Both the position numbers and the translations under genes were made by a program. This document shows, piece by piece, positions 1-5,061 of a DNA stretch of 5,272 nt. Location: NCBI GenBank assembly GCA_001916055.1, contig MNRR01000012.1:1-5272 (forward strand). The letters run 5' to 3'. Source of the stretch: Clostridium sp. 28_12 (GTDB taxonomy: Bacteria > Bacillota > Clostridia > TANB77 > CAG-508). The notes under the pieces are model-generated. The model was not told where the DNA came from. It was given only the letters and a program-made list of their open reading frames with translations, and searched no databases. Positions within the stretch are counted from its first letter, which is position 1. Every line of letters starts with the position of its first letter.

Positions 1-119
1 AGTCCTTTCGTATATTTTGTTTTTAGACAATTCAATTATACTACTTGAATCACTTTTTTTCTATATTATTTTTGTTTCACATCAATTGTAACACTACAAG
101 AGTGCTAATTTTATGTTTT
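1..119. other. AT-rich intergenic edge, no gene seen
   Basis: No supported gene. A mismatched repeat, AACACT/AGTGCT near 89-105, followed on the plus strand by T-rich sequence, might be a weak terminator for something outside the window. Confidence 0.4.
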
Positions 120-500
120 TTATTTTATTCGATATTTTTCTGTTTTATCACATATATTGATTGTACTTTTATTTTTTAATTCTTTTATTGGAATTATAAA
201 CATATCAGTATTATCTGTTGCAATAAATAAGTAGTCAACTTTCGTCTCTACAACTGTTTTATAAGTTTTCCCTTTAGTACCTCCACAACTTTTTAATGCA
301 ACCTGATAATTTCCATACTTTGTTTTGCATGAAGTATATTTAACTTGTACACTCTCTATTTTTCCATCTTTATCTACAAGTAAATCATAGTCTTGAGTAT
401 CATTAAGCGGAATTGAAACTGTATAACCATGTGTTGAATAATAAGCTATTGCTAAACCTAACCCACAATTTCCTCTTTGTTTATTAGTTGAATCTATCAT
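120..500 (-). CDS. PD-(D/E)XK endonuclease-like protein (I-Ssp6803I type)
   Basis: A 126-residue protein that I assign to the PD-(D/E)XK family typified by I-Ssp6803I, the homing endonuclease of a cyanobacterial tRNA group I intron. What is visible: an N-terminal KQRGN helix (residues 7-11), a GYTVSIP strand (25-31), then Asp39 in QDYDLLV and the QVK motif at residues 52-54. The Asp-to-Gln-Lys spacing fits the catalytic core as I remember it. The helix-1 Glu usual in this family (KGxxGE) appears to be Leu14 here, so nuclease activity is uncertain. The ATG at 500 is supported by a GGGAGGGG ribosome binding site at 508-515, 7 nt away. The gene lies about 90 bp downstream of, and on the same strand as, an intron-containing tRNA-Tyr gene, but beyond that unit's terminator, and I see no convincing promoter of its own. 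Possible roles are intron homing in trans or a domesticated nuclease. Confidence 0.75.
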   Translation of the reverse strand: MIDSTNKQRGNCGLGLAIAYYSTHGYTVSIPLNDTQDYDLLVDKDGKIESVQVKYTSCKTKYGNYQVALKSCGGTKGKTYKTVVETKVDYLFIATDNTDMFIIPIKELKNKSTINICDKTEKYRIK

Positions 501-552
501 AAATATTCCCCTCCCAAAAATTATCTAAAAGGTCGTGCCTTAAAATAGATAT

Positions 553-585
553 AAAAAAATCTTAGGATTTTATAACCCTAAGATT
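553..585 (-). terminator. Rho-independent terminator of the tRNA unit
   Basis: On the minus strand a 9-bp perfect stem (AATCTTAGG paired with CCTAAGATT; plus-strand arms 577-585 and 558-566) with a 10-nt loop is followed by a run of T residues. It begins 5 nt after the CCA end of tRNA-Tyr and separates the tRNA unit from the endonuclease gene. Confidence 0.85.
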
Positions 586-589
586 AATA

Positions 590-892
590 TGGTGGACAGG
601 GAAGGATTCGAACCTTCGTACTCGTATGAGAACAGATTTCTTACTACTATAGTTTTCACTACCCTATATGGTTTGTAGTCTGGACTTTCTCTTCATCTTT
701 TCAGATGCCAGGTGTAAAGTCTCTACACTCGAAATTTTTTTCTAGCTCGGGATTATCATCAGCACTTTTGCCTGTTAAGACTTCCCCGACTTAGCCTAGT
801 TTTCATCATACAATCTCTTGTATGAGCTGCAAATTCTGCTTTTTCAAGCAAAGCATACAGTCTGCCGCCTTTAGCCACTCGGCCACCTGTCC
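590..892 (-). tRNA. tRNA-Tyr (GUA), interrupted by a group I intron
   Basis: The gene is split into a 5' exon (892-857, 36 nt) and a 3' exon (639-590, 50 nt); joined they give an 86-nt tRNA with an encoded CCA. The acceptor stem GGACAGG pairs with CCTGTCC, with discriminator A. The D-arm is GCC/GGC. The anticodon stem GCAGA pairs with TCTGT, with one terminal G-U. The anticodon loop CTGTAAA carries GUA. There is a long class II variable arm (CTC/GAG) and a T-arm GAAGG/CCTTC with loop TTCGAAT. The GUA anticodon, long variable arm and overall sequence all fit bacterial tRNA-Tyr. Without splicing the anticodon is cut between U35 and A36 and the tRNA cannot function. It is the second gene of a two-tRNA transcript. 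Confidence 0.93.
640..856 (-). ncRNA. Group I self-splicing intron in tRNA-Tyr, ORF-less, 217 nt
   Basis: The insertion has group I hallmarks: the 5' exon ends in U, the intron ends in G, and GCAG at intron nt 27-30 can serve as guide, pairing with exon CUGU and giving a U-G wobble at the 5' splice site. Core helices found by eye: P2 CATACAA/TTGTATG with a GAGA loop (nt 33-50); P3 CTAGG (58-62) with CCTGG (145-149); P4 TCGGG (68-72) with CCCGA (106-110); P6 hairpin (112-129); P7 GACTTT (136-141) with AAAGTC (169-174); P8 CATCT/AGATG with a GAAA loop (150-163); P9 ACTAC/GTAGT (178-199). The order of strands is that of a group I catalytic core. No open reading frame fits inside. The tRNA anticodon location recalls IC3-type introns, but I did not establish the subgroup. 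Confidence 0.9.
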
Positions 893-895
893 AAA

Positions 896-921
896 TTTTT
901 TATTACCTATGTAATAAAAAA
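896..921 (-). other. AU-rich hairpin between the two tRNAs
   Basis: An 11-bp perfect inverted repeat (TTTTTTATTAC and GTAATAAAAAA around a 4-nt loop) fills the 30-nt spacer between the tRNAs. It has only a very short T run after it. A tRNA-processing spacer is more likely than a terminator, since no promoter is visible for the second tRNA. Confidence 0.4.
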
Positions 922-922
922 A

Positions 923-999
923 TGGTGCTCCCACTAGGACTTGAACCTAGGACCTACCGGTTATGAGCCGGTTGCTCTAACCAACTGAGCTATAGGAGC
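923..999 (-). tRNA. tRNA with CAU anticodon (Met elongator or Ile2)
   Basis: A complete 77-nt cloverleaf with encoded CCA. The acceptor GCTCCTA pairs with TGGGAGC (one T-G pair), with discriminator A. The D-arm is GCTC/GAGC, the anticodon stem ACCGG/CCGGT with loop CTCATAA, and the T-arm CTAGG/CCTAG with loop TTCAAGT. The anticodon CAU is read as elongator Met, or as Ile (AUA) if C34 is converted to lysidine by TilS. The C4-G69 and C5-G68 acceptor pairs are features described for TilS-recognised tRNA-Ile2, while the overall body also resembles clostridial Met tRNAs. I leave the identity open. It is not initiator Met, because G1 and C72 are paired. Confidence 0.93.
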
Positions 1000-1035
1000 A
1001 TTTTCGTTATTCTTTTATTGCCTAACGCATGTCTA

Positions 1036-1064
1036 AGTATAAACCATTTATCTTTAATTGTCAA
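1036..1064 (-). promoter_or_regulatory. Sigma-A promoter of the tRNA unit
   Basis: On the minus strand, TTGACA (1064-1059) and TATACT (1041-1036) are separated by exactly 17 bp, a near-perfect vegetative promoter. Transcription should start near 1029, about 30 nt before the first tRNA, and read through both tRNAs to the hairpin at 553-585. Confidence 0.88.
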
Positions 1065-1124
1065 TACTTTTTCAAAATTTTTTCAAAAATTTTTTTCAGA
1101 TTCATCACACCCCTGTATTTCTGT

Positions 1125-1132
1125 CATATTAT
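1125..1132 (+). promoter_or_regulatory. Candidate sigma-E -10 element of cotJ
   Basis: CATATTAT matches 6 of 8 positions of the mother-cell sigma-E -10 consensus (CATACAHT) and would place the start about 25 nt before cotJA. No good -35 element was found at the right distance. The expectation rests mainly on cotJ being sigma-E dependent in Bacillus subtilis. Confidence 0.3.
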
Positions 1133-1163
1133 GTAATATACAATCAAAAAAAGGAGGATTAAT

Positions 1164-1529
1164 ATGTTTACGCGTAGATACAAGAAATGCCGTTGCATAA
1201 ATAATACTGCATGTTGCAATACAGCTAATAACATGCTTGAAGACAAATGTAATGATGTTTGTCCTTGTAATTATGAAATGAATGTTGCGGACGAATGTGA
1301 ATGTGGATTTGATGAGGAGTATGAAATGAATGTATTCCCTGAAAATCCTATGTTAGCTCAAAGTTATGTTCCTTGGCAATACATGGATAAAACTTTTAAA
1401 CCTTGTATAGGCTTAGAAATGGGAACAATCTTTCCAGAATTGGTAAGTCCTTATATGCCTTGCCAATCTATGAGAGTTAATGAATTCTTAGAAGCAACAA
1501 ATGCTATTGGAGAGGGGTGTAATAAATAA
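1164..1529 (+). CDS. cotJA: Spore coat-associated protein CotJA, Cys-rich N-terminal extension
   Basis: A 121-residue CotJA-family protein, a small component of the spore inner coat or surface made in the mother cell. The family signature is residues 62-99: PMLAQSYVPWQ, then GTIFPELVSPYMP. Bacillus CotJA is about 80 residues. The extra length here is an N-terminal extension holding nine cysteines (9, 11, 17, 18, 29, 33, 35, 45, 47), with three more further on (81, 100, 119), and many acidic residues. The YEMNV motif occurs twice (37-41 and 53-57), at a 16-codon offset. Such cysteine density suggests disulfide cross-linking or metal binding; this is inference. The ATG at 1164 has an AAGGAGG ribosome binding site 6 nt upstream. 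The gene is first in cotJABC and overlaps cotJB by one base. Confidence 0.9.
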   Translation: MFTRRYKKCRCINNTACCNTANNMLEDKCNDVCPCNYEMNVADECECGFDEEYEMNVFPENPMLAQSYVPWQYMDKTFKPCIGLEMGTIFPELVSPYMPCQSMRVNEFLEATNAIGEGCNK

Positions 1530-1855
1530 TGATAATTGATACAAATAGAAATTGCAATTGCATGTGCAATATGAATTCTATGAACATGTCTTCTAATGAT
1601 GACTGCAGACCAACTAGAGAAGAAATGTTGCAAAATATCAAATGTTTAAATTTTGCTATAATTGAATTAGGTCTTTATTTAGACACTCATACTGATGATG
1701 AAAGAGCTCTTTGCTTACACAGAAAATATTGCAAAGAGTATCGAGAATTAACTGACAAATATCAAAAAGTTTATGGACCTTTAACAATCCAGTTCCCTTG
1801 CAATAAATGGAGATGGCTTGAAGAACCATGGCCTTGGGAAGGAGGAATTGTTTAA
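1529..1855 (+). CDS. cotJB: Spore coat protein CotJB
   Basis: A 108-residue CotJB-family protein. The conserved part runs from about residue 32 to the end: a helical EEMLQNIKCLNFAIIELGLYLDTH segment (continuing past the part quoted), a YREL..KYQ..YGPLT helix end, and the tryptophan-rich C-terminus KWRWLEEPWPWEGG typical of the family. The N-terminus adds a Cys/Met/Asn-rich stretch (Cys9, 11, 13, 26), echoing the Cys-rich start of CotJA; the protein has eight cysteines in all. The start codon shares its A with the cotJA stop (TAATG), and a GAGGGG ribosome binding site lies inside the end of cotJA, so translation is coupled. cotJC follows directly, with no intervening base. CotJB is made with CotJA and CotJC and its biochemical role is unknown. 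Confidence 0.92.
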   Translation: MIIDTNRNCNCMCNMNSMNMSSNDDCRPTREEMLQNIKCLNFAIIELGLYLDTHTDDERALCLHRKYCKEYRELTDKYQKVYGPLTIQFPCNKWRWLEEPWPWEGGIV

Positions 1856-2191
1856 ATGTGGACTTATAATAAAGTTTTAGAATATCCAATTAATATTAAA
1901 TGTTCAGACCCTCGTCTTGCAAAAGTTATTATTAGCCAATATGGAGGTCCAGACGGCGAACTTGCCGCTTCACTTAGATATTTATCTCAAAGATTTGGTA
2001 TGCCTGACCAAAAGACTAAAGCTATTTTAAATGATATTGGTACAGAAGAACTAGCTCACTTAGAAATGGTTGGCTCAATTGTTTATCAATTAACAAAAAA
2101 TGCCTCAATAGAAGAAATTGAAGCAGCAGGTTTAGGTGCATATTATACAGACCATGGAGTGGGTTTGGAATATATCCAAATAAGAATTTAA
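1856..2191 (+). pseudogene. cotJC: CotJC (manganese catalase-like coat protein), 5' part, interrupted
   Basis: The first 101 residues are a normal CotJC start: MWTYNKVLEYP, QYGGPDGELAASLRYL, NDIGTEELAHLEM and AAGLGAYYTDHG. Glu35, Glu65 and His68 match the first three di-manganese ligands of the manganese catalase fold (Glu35, Glu66 and His69 in the Lactobacillus enzyme). Full CotJC is about 190 residues. Here homology stops around residues 100-104 and the frame ends at 111 in sequence that no longer resembles CotJC. The missing continuation (YPQSAAGVPF and onward) is found at 5068-5181, so the gene is split by the 2.9-kb element at 2153-5072. The ATG at 1856 directly follows the cotJB stop and has AAGGAGG about 10 nt upstream. 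Alone, this fragment lacks the last two metal ligands and should be inactive. Confidence 0.9.
2153..2157 (+). repeat. Left attachment-site core (attL) CATGG
   Basis: This CATGG is codon 100 of cotJC plus the first two bases of codon 101, in the same reading phase as the copy at 5068-5072. It lies inside the palindrome CCATGG (2152-2157). The inferred intact target would read ACCATGGT, an 8-bp palindrome. Confidence 0.6.
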
Positions 2192-2529
2192 ATAAATAAT
2201 TGATTAAAAAAATCAAATAGTTCTTTTTCATGAACTTTAAAAAATAAATTAGAATTTTGCCTTCCGCAAAATATGTAACGTATAAAAATTGTTTTATCTT
2301 TTTCAGAAATATAATAAATAATTCTATATTTTTCACAGATAAGTTCTCGAAAATGTTTGTCCGAAAATTCGGGGACATATCTACCAATATAAGGCGAATT
2401 TTGTAAATTATAAATTGCATCATATATTTGATTAATTATTCTACTTGCATAATTAGAAGAAATATTATATGAATAGTCATATATATCCGTAATTGCAGAC
2501 TTTGCATCATTCGATATTATTATTTGCAT
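2188..2529 (-). CDS. RelE/ParE-family toxin of a type II toxin-antitoxin pair
   Basis: A 113-residue protein of the RelE/ParE fold. It has an N-terminal strand and two helices (MQIIISNDAKSAITDIYDY, then ASRIINQIYDAIYNLQ) and the SPYIGRYVPE turn at about residues 55-64. The signature RELICEKYRIIYYI follows, then the paired strand TIFIRYIFCGRQ. Toxins of this fold either cleave mRNA on the ribosome or poison gyrase; the GRxVPE and REL..KYRIIY motifs lean towards ParE, but the target cannot be told from sequence. I chose the ATG at 2529 over the ATG at 2547 because GGAGG (2536-2540) sits 6 nt before it. The gene overlaps the antitoxin by 23 bp, as expected of a coupled pair. Its stop codon overlaps the truncated cotJC stop on the opposite strand. 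Confidence 0.87.
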   Translation of the reverse strand: MQIIISNDAKSAITDIYDYSYNISSNYASRIINQIYDAIYNLQNSPYIGRYVPEFSDKHFRELICEKYRIIYYISEKDKTIFIRYIFCGRQNSNLFFKVHEKELFDFFNQLFI

Positions 2530-2707
2530 ATTTCGCCTCCAATTCATTAATGTGTTGTCTTAATTCTTCCAATGTACAAACTCTACCATTTTTAATATCA
2601 TCTTCACTTTCTTGAAGTTTGGCAAAGAAAAATAAATCATAAATAATATCATATAGAGTATTTTCTTGTACATTTACTTGATTTAAAGTTTTTTTCATAA
2701 AATCCAT
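2507..2707 (-). CDS. Antitoxin partner of the RelE/ParE toxin
   Basis: A 66-residue acidic protein encoded just upstream of, and overlapping, the toxin gene. The C-terminal half, ESEDDIKNGRVCTLEELRQ followed by HINELEAKYANN, is the charged helical type that wraps RelE/ParE toxins; the ExxxDIKxGRV..LEEL pattern is common in such antitoxins. The N-terminal half (MDFMKKTLNQ and onward) is short, and I do not see a clear ribbon-helix-helix or HTH domain. Either it is an atypical binding domain or the gene immediately upstream supplies DNA binding. The ATG at 2707 is preceded by AAGGAGG with an 8-nt gap. Position and size make the antitoxin assignment firm; the subfamily is uncertain. Confidence 0.8.
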   Translation of the reverse strand: MDFMKKTLNQVNVQENTLYDIIYDLFFFAKLQESEDDIKNGRVCTLEELRQHINELEAKYANNNIE

Positions 2708-2722
2708 TAATATAACCTCCTT

Positions 2723-2935
2723 TTAATTTGAATTTTTATCTTCAAGCATTTCTTTTAGAGTTTGATAATTAAAATGCTTATCAGTTCCAGGAATAATAGT
2801 TGTTTCATCTTCGCCATACCTTTTAATATATTCCATCATAAGTTTAAATACCATTTCGGTTGGTTTTAATCCATCAAAATAATCATCAGGTACTGAATTA
2901 ACAATATCTATCATTCTTTGTTTTACATCTGGCAT
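2723..2935 (-). CDS. Unknown 70-aa protein, first gene of the toxin-antitoxin operon
   Basis: I do not recognise this protein. It begins MPDVKQRMIDIVNSVPDDYF, looks mainly helical, is acidic and has no membrane segment or cysteine. The middle GLKPTEMVFKLMMEYIKRYG (residues 22-41) looks like an amphipathic helix. It ends 15 bp before the antitoxin start and shares the strand and presumably the promoter at 2968-2976, so it may be a third component of the toxin-antitoxin operon, such as a regulator. I preferred the ATG at 2935 to the in-frame TTG at 2944 because AAGGAG lies 9 nt before the ATG but abuts the TTG. Confidence 0.65.
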   Translation of the reverse strand: MPDVKQRMIDIVNSVPDDYFDGLKPTEMVFKLMMEYIKRYGEDETTIIPGTDKHFNYQTLKEMLEDKNSN

Positions 2936-2967
2936 GTTTGTCAACTCCTTTCTTAAGATTTATAAAT

Positions 2968-2976
2968 AGTATATCA
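2968..2976 (-). promoter_or_regulatory. Extended -10 promoter of the toxin-antitoxin operon
   Basis: The minus strand reads TGATATACT: hexamer TATACT at 2973-2968 with the extended TGN motif. No good -35 lies 17 bp upstream, which is tolerable for an extended -10 promoter. It sits about 33 bp before the start codon of the 70-aa gene. Confidence 0.55.
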
Positions 2977-3036
2977 TAAATTTAAAATAATTACTACGAT
3001 TTCAATGTGAAGAATTTGTAAAATTTATACAATGTA

Positions 3037-4602
3037 CTAAAAATTCCAATGAATAATTACATCTTGTGATTTTGTTTTTTTGTTTTTTTCTCCAATTTCA
3101 ATATAATCTATAAAACTATTAACAATGTCATAATTAAGTTCTTTAAAGTTTTTAAAGTGATTAATTATCTTTTCTTTTTGTTCTTTTATAAATTTACTGT
3201 TTAACTCTTTTTCCTTTAAATTAGATAAATCATTTTCAAGTTTTGTTAGTTCTTTTTGTTTTGCTGATTTATCAGATAGGAAAGATGAGTTTAGATCTTC
3301 AAATACTTCTTCTGGAACTTTGCCACTTACTTTATTTAAGTAAAGTTCTTTTATTGCATTATTGATATCTTTCATTTCTTTTGAAAGCAATTCAACCTTA
3401 TTTTGTAATAATTTAGCTTTGTTTAAATTATCATTTGAAACAAATAAATCATCTGATATATTATCAAAATTGTAAAATGCTAAAATCTTTTCTCTAATCT
3501 TTTCAGCAACCAGATTTTTAAGGTTTTCATAGCCAATAGAATGGGGAGTGCAAGTTCCATAGAGTTTTTTAGAGCCTTTACAAGAAAAATAAACGTAATC
3601 TCTATCATTTCTGCATTTATAAAGCTTTGTACCACAATCTAAACATACAAGTTTATTAGCAAATAGATGAACTTCACCATTTTTACATCTTCTTGTTTTT
3701 CTTTTAAAAATCTCTTGAACTTTATAAAATTGCTCTTTAGTAATGATAGGTTCGTGAGTGTTCTCTACAATAATCCATTCTGATTTAGGCTGATTTTTCA
3801 TTTGCTTAGATTTATAGCTAACTTTTTTATTATAGCCTTGTACTAAATTACCAATGTAAACTTCATTTTTTAAAATTTTACTAACTGTAGATTCACACCA
3901 ATAATCCATATTCTTACCTTGATTTTTAAAATTAATTCCTTGTGATTGTTTATATTTAGTAGGTGTTAAAATACCCTTATCATTTAATATTTGAGCAATT
4001 TTATTAACACCCTTTCCTTGTTCATAAAGATTAAATATTAATCTAATTACATCAGAGACTTCTGTATCAATAATAAGTTTATTTTTATTTTCAGGATTTC
4101 TTTTATAACCGTAACATACAAAAGAGCCAATATGTAATCCTTGCTTTCTTTTGCTATCAAATGTTCTTCTAATATTTTCAGATAAGTCTTCTAAATACCA
4201 CTCATTTACCAAACCATTAATCTGTCTTGATTTTTTATTTCCTTTATCTAATGTATCAACATGATCTACAAGGCTAACAAATCTAATATTCCACTCTACA
4301 AACTTATTATGAAGATATCTTTCAACTATTTCCATATCACGAGTAAATCTACTTTGTGTTTTACAAAGTACAATATCAAATTTATGGTTTTTAGCATCTT
4401 CTAATAGCTTATTAAATTCAGGTCTTTCACTGTCAATTCCAGAATAGTCCTCATCACAGTAAATGTTATAAATATCCCATCTCCTTTCTATTGCATAATT
4501 AATTAGCATAGATTTCTGATTTTGGATACTTTCGCTTTCATCGTTTTCATGAAGTTTATCATCATCTTCACGAGAAAGCCTACAATAAATTGCCACTCTC
4601 AT
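3037..4602 (-). CDS. Large serine recombinase (site-specific integrase/excisionase)
   Basis: A 521-residue large serine recombinase that cuts and rejoins attachment sites through a Ser-DNA intermediate. The resolvase domain (1-150) starts MRVAIYCRLSRE with catalytic Ser10 and Arg8. It continues with DEDYSGIDSERPEF (50-63) and SRFTRD (84-89), whose Arg85 and Arg88 match the resolvase active-site arginines. A recombinase DNA-binding domain follows (about 160-300: GLHIGSFVCYGYKR, then GVNKIAQILNDKGI). A zinc ribbon lies at 313-352 with Cys320, 323, 341 and 351. The C-terminus (about 392-480) is a lysine/glutamate-rich coiled coil. Length and order are normal for the family, which includes the sigK-skin recombinase SpoIVCA and TnpX. 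I chose the ATG at 4602 over the TTG at 4617 because GGAGGG (4610-4615) is 7 nt upstream of it. No frameshift or lost catalytic residue was seen, so it should be active and is the likely agent of the cotJC insertion. Confidence 0.93.
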   Translation of the reverse strand: MRVAIYCRLSREDDDKLHENDESESIQNQKSMLINYAIERRWDIYNIYCDEDYSGIDSERPEFNKLLEDAKNHKFDIVLCKTQSRFTRDMEIVERYLHNKFVEWNIRFVSLVDHVDTLDKGNKKSRQINGLVNEWYLEDLSENIRRTFDSKRKQGLHIGSFVCYGYKRNPENKNKLIIDTEVSDVIRLIFNLYEQGKGVNKIAQILNDKGILTPTKYKQSQGINFKNQGKNMDYWCESTVSKILKNEVYIGNLVQGYNKKVSYKSKQMKNQPKSEWIIVENTHEPIITKEQFYKVQEIFKRKTRRCKNGEVHLFANKLVCLDCGTKLYKCRNDRDYVYFSCKGSKKLYGTCTPHSIGYENLKNLVAEKIREKILAFYNFDNISDDLFVSNDNLNKAKLLQNKVELLSKEMKDINNAIKELYLNKVSGKVPEEVFEDLNSSFLSDKSAKQKELTKLENDLSNLKEKELNSKFIKEQKEKIINHFKNFKELNYDIVNSFIDYIEIGEKNKKTKSQDVIIHWNF

Positions 4603-4667
4603 AAGTTTACCCTCCAATCGGTAAACTACTCATTTTGTAAAACTTCATTATACAGCAATGAATAGTT

Positions 4668-4796
4668 TCAATCAACACTCTTCGCAAATTCATTTACAAT
4701 TAATTTATTGACAATATTGTTTATAAACTTTGTAATATCATCTATATTGTCATATTTGTTCTTTTCGATAACATTAAAATTTACTTTTTCACACAT
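4668..4796 (-). CDS. Unknown 42-aa protein upstream of the recombinase
   Basis: A small frame with a strong start: GGGAGG lies 8 nt before the ATG at 4796. It reads MCEKVNFNVIEKNKYDNIDD (1-20), then a predicted amphipathic helix ITKFINNIVNKLIVNEFAKS, and ends in TGA at 4668-4670. It lies 65 bp before the recombinase start on the same strand, so the two are probably cotranscribed. I recognise no family. Size and position would fit a regulator of the recombinase or a recombination directionality factor, but nothing in the sequence proves this. It could also be a leader peptide. Confidence 0.5.
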   Translation of the reverse strand: MCEKVNFNVIEKNKYDNIDDITKFINNIVNKLIVNEFAKSVD

Positions 4797-4823
4797 AATA
4801 TAATCCTCCCACGATATTAATTT

Positions 4824-4851
4824 ATATGCAAAAAGGCTTGTATTTGTGCAA
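4824..4851 (-). promoter_or_regulatory. Weak candidate promoter for the 42-aa ORF and recombinase
   Basis: The minus strand has TTGCAC (4851-4846), then TATAAA-like sequence near 4827-4822 after a spacer of 18-19 bp. It is the best match upstream of this unit, but the spacing is long, and it overlaps the inverted repeats at 4831-4872. Confidence 0.35.
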
Positions 4852-4872
4852 AAAATAAAGCCTTTTGGCTTT
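4831..4872. terminator. Overlapping alternative hairpins, terminator-like
   Basis: Two stems share one strand. AAAGCC-TTTT-GGCTTT (4857-4872) is a 6-bp hairpin; on the plus strand it continues TT then AAAA, and on the minus strand it is followed by TTTATTTTTT. The alternative pairs AAAAGGCTT (4831-4839) with AAGCCTTTT (4858-4866), 9 bp. The arms are mutually exclusive. It may be a bidirectional terminator isolating the recombinase unit, or an attenuator-like switch. Confidence 0.45.
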
Positions 4873-4931
4873 TTAAAATTAACACATTGCTTTAATAGAG
4901 ATATATAATTTTTGTATAATTAGGAGAAAAT

Positions 4932-5003
4932 ATGGTAGATGTTAATAAAAGATCATTTGTTAGGCTTGCAATAACATTCACTATTGAAAAAAATTACTCA
5001 TAG
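4932..5003 (+). CDS. Possible 23-aa peptide near the right end of the element
   Basis: An ATG at 4932 follows TAGGAG by 5 nt and opens 23 codons (MVDVNKRSFVRLAITFTIEK and three more) ending at a TAG inside the palindrome 5000-5015. It points to the attR junction, opposite to the recombinase. TATAAT sequences at 4904-4909 and 4915-4920 lack a matching -35. No family is recognised. It may be chance, a leader peptide or the stub of a lost gene. Confidence 0.25.
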   Translation: MVDVNKRSFVRLAITFTIEKNYS

Positions 5004-5015
5004 TTTTAAAACTAT
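5000..5015. repeat. 16-bp perfect palindrome near the right end
   Basis: ATAGTTTTAAAACTAT reads the same on both strands and lies about 53 bp inside the right junction. It could be an operator or an accessory site for a recombination factor; its AT-richness means chance is not excluded. Confidence 0.4.
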
Positions 5016-5061
5016 AAGTAGTTACATATATATTTTTTCTTTTAGGTTAGTTTACAAATAC

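Noticed and set aside
590..892. A broken or pseudogenised tRNA-Tyr
   Set aside because: Both exons are perfect and the insertion has a group I core with matching splice-site rules, so an intron explains it better.
893..922. A terminator separating the two tRNAs
   Set aside because: The stem is almost all A-T, the T run after it is only 3 nt, and tRNA-Tyr has no other promoter.
1137..1144. TATACAAT as the sigma-E -10 of cotJ
   Set aside because: It is a good sequence match, but transcription would start inside the ribosome binding site of cotJA.
1018..1200. Plus-strand 60-codon frame across the tRNA promoter
   Set aside because: It overlaps a strong opposite-strand promoter and the cotJA start, has no ribosome binding site and no recognisable protein features.
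1451..1889. Two minus-strand frames opposite cotJA/cotJB/cotJC
   Set aside because: They are mirror frames of well-supported CotJ proteins with no ribosome binding site or family similarity.
2022..2423. Minus-strand 133-codon frame rich in Phe, Leu and Ile that looks like a membrane protein
   Set aside because: It overlaps both cotJC and the better supported toxin gene in another frame; the hydrophobic composition is a by-product of AT-rich sequence.
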